From assembly GCA_013205645.1 (NCBI GenBank), contig JABMMH010000339.1, forward strand, positions 1 to 9,545: DNA of 9,545 nt, read 5' to 3'. Position numbers and translations under genes: made by a program. Positions 5,451 through 9,545 of the stretch are shown one piece after another; position 1 is the stretch's first letter; every line of letters begins with the position of its first letter. This stretch comes from Polaromonas sp. GTDB taxonomy: Bacteria; Pseudomonadota; Gammaproteobacteria; Burkholderiales; Burkholderiaceae_C. The notes under the pieces are model-generated. The model made no database searches and was not told where the DNA came from. It saw only the letters and a list, made by a program, of their open reading frames with translations.

Positions 5451-5519
5451 AAGGCCTCCTTTGGTAATAATAAGATGATCAACAACAAGGCGCACAACAA
5501 CGCCACACTAGGAACATAA

Positions 5520-6434
5520 ATGAGTGAAGTGACATGGACCGGCGGCGTAGAACACTGGATTCAAAAGGGCGATATTCGGCTCTTCATGTGGGAGAAAAAA
5601 GCCTCACCCAAAGTGCCGCATGCCGGCACTATCTTTTTCGTGCACGGCTCGTCGATGGCATCCCAGCCAACCTTTGACTTGTATGTACCGGGCCGCCCCT
5701 ACTCATCGGCCATGGACTGGTTCTCAGACCACGGCTTTGACACTTGGACCATGGACAACGAAGGCTACGGTCGCTCGGACAAACACCGCGACATCAATTT
5801 CGACATCAGCAATGGCGCTGATGACTTGGACGTCGGCAGCCAGTACATTTTGGACAAAACCGGCGCGACCTCTTTGCTGATGTACGGCATTTCATCTGGC
5901 GCCTTGAAGGCGGCACTCTTCACGGAACGGCATCCAGAACGTGTCGCCAAGCTGGCGTTAGACGCCTTTGTCTGGACTGGCGAAGGCAGCCACACACTCG
6001 ACCAGCGCAAGAAAAAACTACCTGAATTTTTAGCACAAAACCGTAGGCCTATCGATCGGGATTTTGTCCATAGTATTTTCAAACGTGACCATCCGGACAC
6101 CACCGACCCGGTGACCGTCAACGCTTTTGCTGACGCTATTTTGACGCTGGATGACTCCATGCCCACAGGCACTTATGTCGACATGTGCTCCAAGCTGCCG
6201 CTGCTAGACCCCACCAAAATAACAGTGCCATCGATCATCTTGCGCGGTGAGTACGACGGCATTGCCGGCATGGATGACCTGATTGATTTCTACAAACTGC
6301 TGCCCAACATGAACAAGCAGTTCAGCGTCATGCGCGGCATCTCGCACGCCAGTTTTCAGCAGAAAAACTACATGATGGTCTATCACATCCTGAACAGTTT
6401 TTACACCATGCCAGAGCCAGCTTACAAGGGATAA
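5520..6434 (+). CDS. Alpha/beta hydrolase, lipase/esterase-like
   Basis: A 304-residue alpha/beta-fold hydrolase distinct from the HGGYW enzyme at 4449-5336. The oxyanion region is FFVHGSSMASQP (39-50). The nucleophile elbow is YGISSGA, with Ser125 in a GxSxG pattern. The acid is Asp246 in LRGEYDGIAG and the base His276 in GISHASF. DNEGYGRSDKH (79-89) is the usual strand-4 DxxGxGxS region. No signal peptide is present, so it is cytoplasmic. AGGAA at 5510-5514 supports the ATG at 5520. A 14-codon ORF ends directly against this start. The binding-protein gene begins 4 bases after its stop, so the two are almost certainly co-transcribed. The hydrolase probably acts on whatever the binding protein helps import, or on a product of it. 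The exact reaction (esterase, lactonase, C-C hydrolase) cannot be told. Confidence 0.87.
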   Translation: MSEVTWTGGVEHWIQKGDIRLFMWEKKASPKVPHAGTIFFVHGSSMASQPTFDLYVPGRPYSSAMDWFSDHGFDTWTMDNEGYGRSDKHRDINFDISNGADDLDVGSQYILDKTGATSLLMYGISSGALKAALFTERHPERVAKLALDAFVWTGEGSHTLDQRKKKLPEFLAQNRRPIDRDFVHSIFKRDHPDTTDPVTVNAFADAILTLDDSMPTGTYVDMCSKLPLLDPTKITVPSIILRGEYDGIAGMDDLIDFYKLLPNMNKQFSVMRGISHASFQQKNYMMVYHILNSFYTMPEPAYKG

Positions 6435-6438
6435 AACT

Positions 6439-7410
6439 TTGAAAATTCTTGCTAAATCCATACTCGTTGCAGCCATTTGCGCAACAACTGCCTTCAGCAG
6501 CGTCCACGCACAGACCTATCCGAACAAACCAGTCAGGTTGGTGGTGCCATTTGCACCGGGCGGCTTCACCGACGTGGTGGCCCGCATCATCGGTCAACGT
6601 CTGTCAATGTCCTTGGGACAACAGTTCGTGATCGAAAACAAGGCCGGTGCCGGCTCCATCATCGGCACGGATTTTGTCGCCAAGTCAGCCCCCGACGGCT
6701 ACACCTTGGTGATGGTTTCGACCACCCACGTGATCAGCCCATGGATTTATAAAAACATTCCGTATGACCCGCTGAAAAGCTTCACGGCGGTCAGCAAGCT
6801 GGTGGATTCGCCCTACGTGTTGCTGGTCAACCCCAAAGTTGCGGCAACCAATGTCAAGGAGTTCATCGCGCTGGCCAAGGCTGCACCCGACACCATTCAC
6901 TACGCGTCTTCCGGCAACGGCAGTTCACAGCATTTGATGGGCGGCTTGTTCGCCGCCATGACCGGCGCACCGCTCAAACACGTTCCGTACAAGGGCAGCG
7001 CTGGCGCAGCCAACGACTTGGTTGCAGGCGTTGTCGAGAGCAGTTTTGCGGGCGTGCCGAATGCACTGTCACAGGTGCCACAGGGGCGACTCCGCGCACT
7101 GGCAGTGACCACGGCCAAGCGCATCCCGCAACTGCCCGATGTACCAACACTGCAAGAAGCTGGTGTGCCGGGCTACGAAGCCTCGGTCTGGCTGGCCCTG
7201 CTGGCACCCGCGGGTACACCGCGCGATATTGTCAACAAGCTCAATGCGGAAGTCGGCAAGGCGATGAGCCATCCGGAGACCCGTGATGCGCTTTACAAAG
7301 CCGGTGTTGAGGTGTCGCACTCCACAGCAGAAGCCATGAACGATTACATGGCCCAAGAAATGGTCCGTTGGGGCAAAGTCGTCAAAGACACGGGCACCAA
7401 GCTGGAGTGA
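6439..7410 (+). CDS. Tripartite tricarboxylate transporter substrate-binding protein (TctC/Bug family)
   Basis: A 323-residue periplasmic solute receptor for carboxylated small molecules. A Sec signal peptide is clear: MKILAK, a hydrophobic core SILVAAICATTAFS, then cleavage after VHA (about Ala24/Gln25). The mature start QTYPNKPVRLVVPFAPGG is the family signature. It is followed by DVVARIIGQRLSMSLGQQFVIENKAGAGSIIGTDFVAKSAPDGYTL-type segments and the later HVPYKGSAGAANDLVAG and LPDVPTLQEAGVPGYE motifs. The start is TTG at 6439, with AAGGG (6426-6430) 8 nt upstream. No ATG lies near enough to preserve the signal peptide. It is 4 bases after the hydrolase stop. No TctA or TctB membrane genes are in the window; such orphan receptors are numerous in Burkholderiales. 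The ligand is unknown. Confidence 0.93.
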   Translation: MKILAKSILVAAICATTAFSSVHAQTYPNKPVRLVVPFAPGGFTDVVARIIGQRLSMSLGQQFVIENKAGAGSIIGTDFVAKSAPDGYTLVMVSTTHVISPWIYKNIPYDPLKSFTAVSKLVDSPYVLLVNPKVAATNVKEFIALAKAAPDTIHYASSGNGSSQHLMGGLFAAMTGAPLKHVPYKGSAGAANDLVAGVVESSFAGVPNALSQVPQGRLRALAVTTAKRIPQLPDVPTLQEAGVPGYEASVWLALLAPAGTPRDIVNKLNAEVGKAMSHPETRDALYKAGVEVSHSTAEAMNDYMAQEMVRWGKVVKDTGTKLE

Positions 7411-7425
7411 TCACTGCACAGTGAT
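7410..7425. repeat. 16-bp near-perfect palindrome at the end of the TctC gene
   Basis: ATCACTG-CA-CAGTGAT spans the last base of the TctC stop codon and the first 15 bases after it. The seven-base arms are perfectly complementary around a central CA. With so small a loop, pairing in RNA would need to open to CTGCACAG or less. It could be a protein-binding palindrome or a 3'-end stabiliser ahead of the main terminator at 7433-7473. Confidence 0.4.
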
Positions 7426-7432
7426 GACCCAT

Positions 7433-7473
7433 AAAAAAGGCCGCTGCGAACCTTTCGGTTGGCAGCGGCCTTT
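7433..7473. terminator. Strong bidirectional terminator between TctC and helicase genes
   Basis: AAAGGCCGCTGC (7436-7447) pairs perfectly with GCAGCGGCCTTT (7462-7473). Inside it AACC (7449-7452) pairs with GGTT (7457-7460) around TTTC. The A-tract starting at 7433 gives the minus strand a T6 tail, ideal for the helicase transcript. The plus strand has only TTT, so termination of the TctC transcript may be less complete. Confidence 0.85.
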
Positions 7474-7483
7474 GGCATTGTCA

Positions 7484-7510
7484 GACCTGCCGGGCGGTTA
7501 ACCCGGGGTC
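7484..7510 (-). other. Second hairpin just downstream of the helicase stop
   Basis: CCGGG (7490-7494) pairs with CCCGG (7502-7506) around a 7-nt loop, and the outer GACC (7484-7487) pairs with GGTC (7507-7510) across a 2-nt bulge. It starts 4 bases beyond the helicase stop codon and has no T-run, so it is probably a 3'-UTR structure preceding the terminator at 7433-7473. Confidence 0.4.
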
Positions 7511-7514
7511 AAAC

Positions 7515-9506
7515 TCAGTCGCGTGCTGGCTTGGAAAATTTACCGGCCTTCTTGGCGGCATCGCGTGGCACGAAGACCTTGCCTGCTGGCTTGGCGAAGC
7601 CACCGGGCTTGCGGGCCGCAAAGTCAGGGCGTGGTGCAAAACCTTCATTGCGCGCACCGAAGTTGCGGTCTTCGCGGGGAGCAAAGCTGCGTTCTTCACG
7701 GGGAGCGAAGTTACCGCCATTGCCACCTTGGCCGCCACCAAAATTACCACCGTTGCCGCCGCCGAAGTTGCCACCATGGCCACCTTGACCGCCGCCGCCG
7801 AAATTACGGTCATCAGGACGGCGTGGTGCGCGGTCTGCGAAGTTGCGATCACCAAAGCCATTGCCTTGTTGAGCCTGGAACGGAGCGCGGTCATTGCCAC
7901 GATCACCACCACGGTCGTTGCGATTGCCGCCGAAGCCGCCACCACCACCGAAGCCGCCACCGGCAGGCTTGCGACCTGCATAGCCACCACCACCACCACC
8001 GCCGCCGAAGCTGCGACCGCCACGGTCTGGACCGTTGCTGAAGTTGCCACGTGGACGCTCAGCGGCCGGGGCACGCTGTTGCGGCTCAAGACCGACAACG
8101 ATGCTTGGCTTGAACGTTTGGTGTGTGAACTGCTCGATTTCACCGATCTTGCGACGATCGCGGAATTCGGCAATCGTGATCGCCTGACCACTGCGACCAG
8201 CACGGCCAGTACGGCCAATGCGGTGGGTGTAGTCTTCGGCTTTCATTGGCAGGCCGTAGTTGATCACGTGGGTGATGGTTGGGACGTCCAAACCGCGAGC
8301 AGCGACGTCGGTAGCGACCAGAATTTGAACGCGACCATCACGGAAAGCCATCAGACGGCGATTGCGCAAACCTTGGCTCAAAGCGCCATGCAGTGCCACG
8401 GCGCTGAAGCCTTCTTGCACCAGATCATTGGCCAGACCGTCGCACTCAACCTGCGTGCAGGCAAACACCACGGCTTGGTTGATGGTCGTGTCACGCAACC
8501 AGTGGTCGAGCAACTTGCGCTTGTGCGTCATGTTGTCAGCCCACAGCAAAGACTGCGTGATGGAGGTGTGTTTGTCTTGCGGTGAATCGATCTCGAGACG
8601 CTGTGGCTCGCGCATGACGCGGGTGGCCAATTGCATGATGCGCGGCGCAAATGTAGCGCTGAACATCATGGTCTGACGGCGCTGCAGCGTGAGCTGGTTG
8701 ACTTCGGTCAGGTCATCGGCAAAGCCGAGGTCCAACATGCGGTCGGCTTCGTCAACCACCAAAAACTGAACTTGGTCCAGCTTGATCTGCATGCTGCGCT
8801 GCAAATCGAGCAAACGGCCAGGGGTGGCGACCACCAGGTTGGCGTTTTGCAATTTGGCGATTTGCAATTGGTAAGGAATGCCACCGACGACGTTGGCAAC
8901 GCGCAGACCACGGCAATGACGCACCAGGTCAATCGCGTCAGCACAGACTTGCTGGGCCAGTTCGCGGGTTGGGCACAAGATCAGGGCACCCGGGGTGGCG
9001 GCCTTGAAGTTGCGTGTGTTCGTCGGGTCTTTGCGCTTTGGTTTCTTCAGCGGTGCTTCGCCTTTGGCGATGGCTTCGGCGCTCAGGCGTTCGAATTCAG
9101 CGCGTTCTTGCAATTCAGCATCTTCCTGCTGCTTGAGCAGGGTGTGCAACACCGGCAGCAAAAATGCTGCGGTCTTGCCGCTACCGGTCTGGCTGGAGAC
9201 CAGCAGGTCGGTGAACTTAGCTTTGCCATCAGTCTTGCCCGCTTCGAGGGCTTGCATGGCTTTCGGGATGGTGGCCATCTGCACGGGGGTCGGCTGGGTG
9301 AAACCCATGTCGGCCACAGCTTGCAGAAGTTCTTGGGCCAGGCCCAATTTCACAAAACCGTTGGGTTTAGCGACGATGGCTTCCAAAGAAGTTACCTCGC
9401 CGGCAGGAGCGTCGGAAAAATCCGGCACCAAGTTGATTTCAACATCCGAAGAGATGTCAGAATTTTCGGGCGAAAAGTCGCCGCGAGCCTCAAAAGAGTC
9501 AGTCAT
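7515..9506 (-). CDS. DEAD-box ATP-dependent RNA helicase (RhlE-like) with Gly/Arg-rich tail
   Basis: An SF2 RNA helicase that remodels structured RNA, likely in ribosome assembly, mRNA decay or cold adaptation. From the ATG at 9506 it is 663 aa. Motifs in order: Q motif GFTQPTPVQ (68-76), I SQTGSGKT (105-112), Ia PTRELAQQ (179-186), Ib TPGR (228-231), II DEAD (252-255), III SAT (283-285), IV VVFACT (346-351), V ATDVAARGLD (398-407), VI HRIGRTGRAG (428-437). An acidic/basic insert of about 35 residues (125-165) lies between I and Ia. Residues from about 480 are a low-complexity G/R/N/F tail with RGG-like and FAPRE repeats, probably an RNA-binding extension. A GTG at 9518 could add four residues (AGGTG upstream), but ATG giving MTDSFEARG is preferred. 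Transcription ends at 7433-7473. The gene symbol is left blank because RhlE, DbpA and SrmB paralogues are hard to separate here. Confidence 0.94.
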   Translation of the reverse strand: MTDSFEARGDFSPENSDISSDVEINLVPDFSDAPAGEVTSLEAIVAKPNGFVKLGLAQELLQAVADMGFTQPTPVQMATIPKAMQALEAGKTDGKAKFTDLLVSSQTGSGKTAAFLLPVLHTLLKQQEDAELQERAEFERLSAEAIAKGEAPLKKPKRKDPTNTRNFKAATPGALILCPTRELAQQVCADAIDLVRHCRGLRVANVVGGIPYQLQIAKLQNANLVVATPGRLLDLQRSMQIKLDQVQFLVVDEADRMLDLGFADDLTEVNQLTLQRRQTMMFSATFAPRIMQLATRVMREPQRLEIDSPQDKHTSITQSLLWADNMTHKRKLLDHWLRDTTINQAVVFACTQVECDGLANDLVQEGFSAVALHGALSQGLRNRRLMAFRDGRVQILVATDVAARGLDVPTITHVINYGLPMKAEDYTHRIGRTGRAGRSGQAITIAEFRDRRKIGEIEQFTHQTFKPSIVVGLEPQQRAPAAERPRGNFSNGPDRGGRSFGGGGGGGGYAGRKPAGGGFGGGGGFGGNRNDRGGDRGNDRAPFQAQQGNGFGDRNFADRAPRRPDDRNFGGGGQGGHGGNFGGGNGGNFGGGQGGNGGNFAPREERSFAPREDRNFGARNEGFAPRPDFAARKPGGFAKPAGKVFVPRDAAKKAGKFSKPARD
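7590..8075 (-). repeat. Low-complexity glycine/arginine repeat region in the helicase tail
   Basis: Within the helicase gene this stretch encodes degenerate repeats: GGNFGGG-type units, runs of up to nine glycines, RNDRGGDRGNDR, and tandem FAPREER/FAPREDR. At DNA level it is a series of imperfect CCGCCACC/CCACC units on the plus strand. Such repeats change length easily between strains. The skewed composition also creates long spurious open frames on the opposite strand. Confidence 0.7.
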
Positions 9507-9545
9507 GTTTTTTCTCACTAATCACCTGCTCGCATTGCTTTTGGC

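Larger units (their letters stand above)
5337..5519. promoter_or_regulatory. Divergent intergenic control region between two hydrolase genes
   Basis: This 183-bp AT-richer spacer must hold promoters for both divergent genes. It contains long T-tracts (5391-5398 and 5402-5407), an imperfect direct repeat (5369-5382 and 5405-5418), and an AT-rich box TAATAATAA (5465-5473). That box could be an extended -10 on the plus strand (TGG before it) or TATTAT (5467-5472) on the minus strand, with TTGTGC (5492-5497) 19 bp upstream. On the minus strand there is a strong Shine-Dalgarno with a tiny ORF (5424-5460). On the plus strand AGGAA (5510-5514) is the ribosome site for the ATG at 5520. Promoter assignments are tentative; the dual-promoter role follows from gene orientation. 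Confidence 0.5.

Noticed and set aside
7459..7788. 109-codon plus-strand frame ending in Pro/Leu repeats
   Set aside because: It begins inside the terminator hairpin and is antisense to the helicase tail; the repeats are a composition artefact.
7720..8010. CRISPR-like or satellite-like array of short repeats
   Set aside because: The repeats are degenerate, lack unique spacers, and keep the helicase reading frame, so they are protein-coding low complexity.
7481..8218. 245-codon minus-strand frame rich in Val/Ala/Ser
   Set aside because: It is the alternate frame of the helicase's glycine-rich repeats; its composition is explained entirely by GC-rich repeat codons.
7728..8585. 285-codon plus-strand frame rich in Ala/Thr
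   Set aside because: Antisense to the helicase tail. The Ala/Thr/Val repeats mirror glycine codons, and no ribosome site or motif is seen.
8631..9521. 296-codon plus-strand frame antisense to the helicase core
   Set aside because: It exactly covers conserved helicase motifs on the other strand. Long antisense frames are common in GC-rich genes.

Overview
The window looks like chromosomal DNA from a betaproteobacterium of the order Burkholderiales, most likely Comamonadaceae (a Rhodoferax, Polaromonas or Limnohabitans type). Reasons are the moderately high GC content, a lone tripartite-tricarboxylate (Bug/TctC) binding protein, and a DEAD-box RNA helicase with a long glycine/arginine tail. 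The genus is inference; no rRNA or other marker gene is present.

Layout. Positions 1-173 (minus strand) hold the first 57 codons of a UvrD-type DNA helicase. Its 237-bp upstream region carries a plausible promoter and an orphan plus-strand intrinsic terminator. A type-2 GMP reductase (guaC, 411-1388) follows. A compact plus-strand unit comes next: a GntR/FCD regulator (1461-2156), an EctD-like Fe(II)/2-oxoglutarate dioxygenase (2180-3061) and a two-domain NAD(P)-binding/SAF oxidoreductase of the COG4091/DRL family (3086-4444), with gaps of only 23-24 bases. A perfect 12-bp palindrome lies just before the regulator's start codon. A convergent alpha/beta hydrolase (4449-5336, minus) ends 4 bp from the oxidoreductase, and a bidirectional terminator contains both stop codons. 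A second, unrelated alpha/beta hydrolase (5520-6434) is divergent from the first and sits 4 bases ahead of a secreted TctC-family binding protein (6439-7410, TTG start). A strong bidirectional terminator separates this pair from a convergent DEAD-box RNA helicase (7515-9506, minus).

How the genes may work together. The middle of the window (about 1441-7425) reads as a catabolic or scavenging module placed between housekeeping genes. A small-molecule-responsive GntR repressor would control a hydroxylase and a dehydrogenase or reductase. Two hydrolases and a periplasmic binding protein next to them could capture and open an ester, amide or lactone-like organic acid. The substrate cannot be read from the sequence. 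The regulator-dioxygenase-DRL-like trio is the best candidate here for an uncharacterised pathway. No mobile element, CRISPR array, tRNA or rRNA was found.
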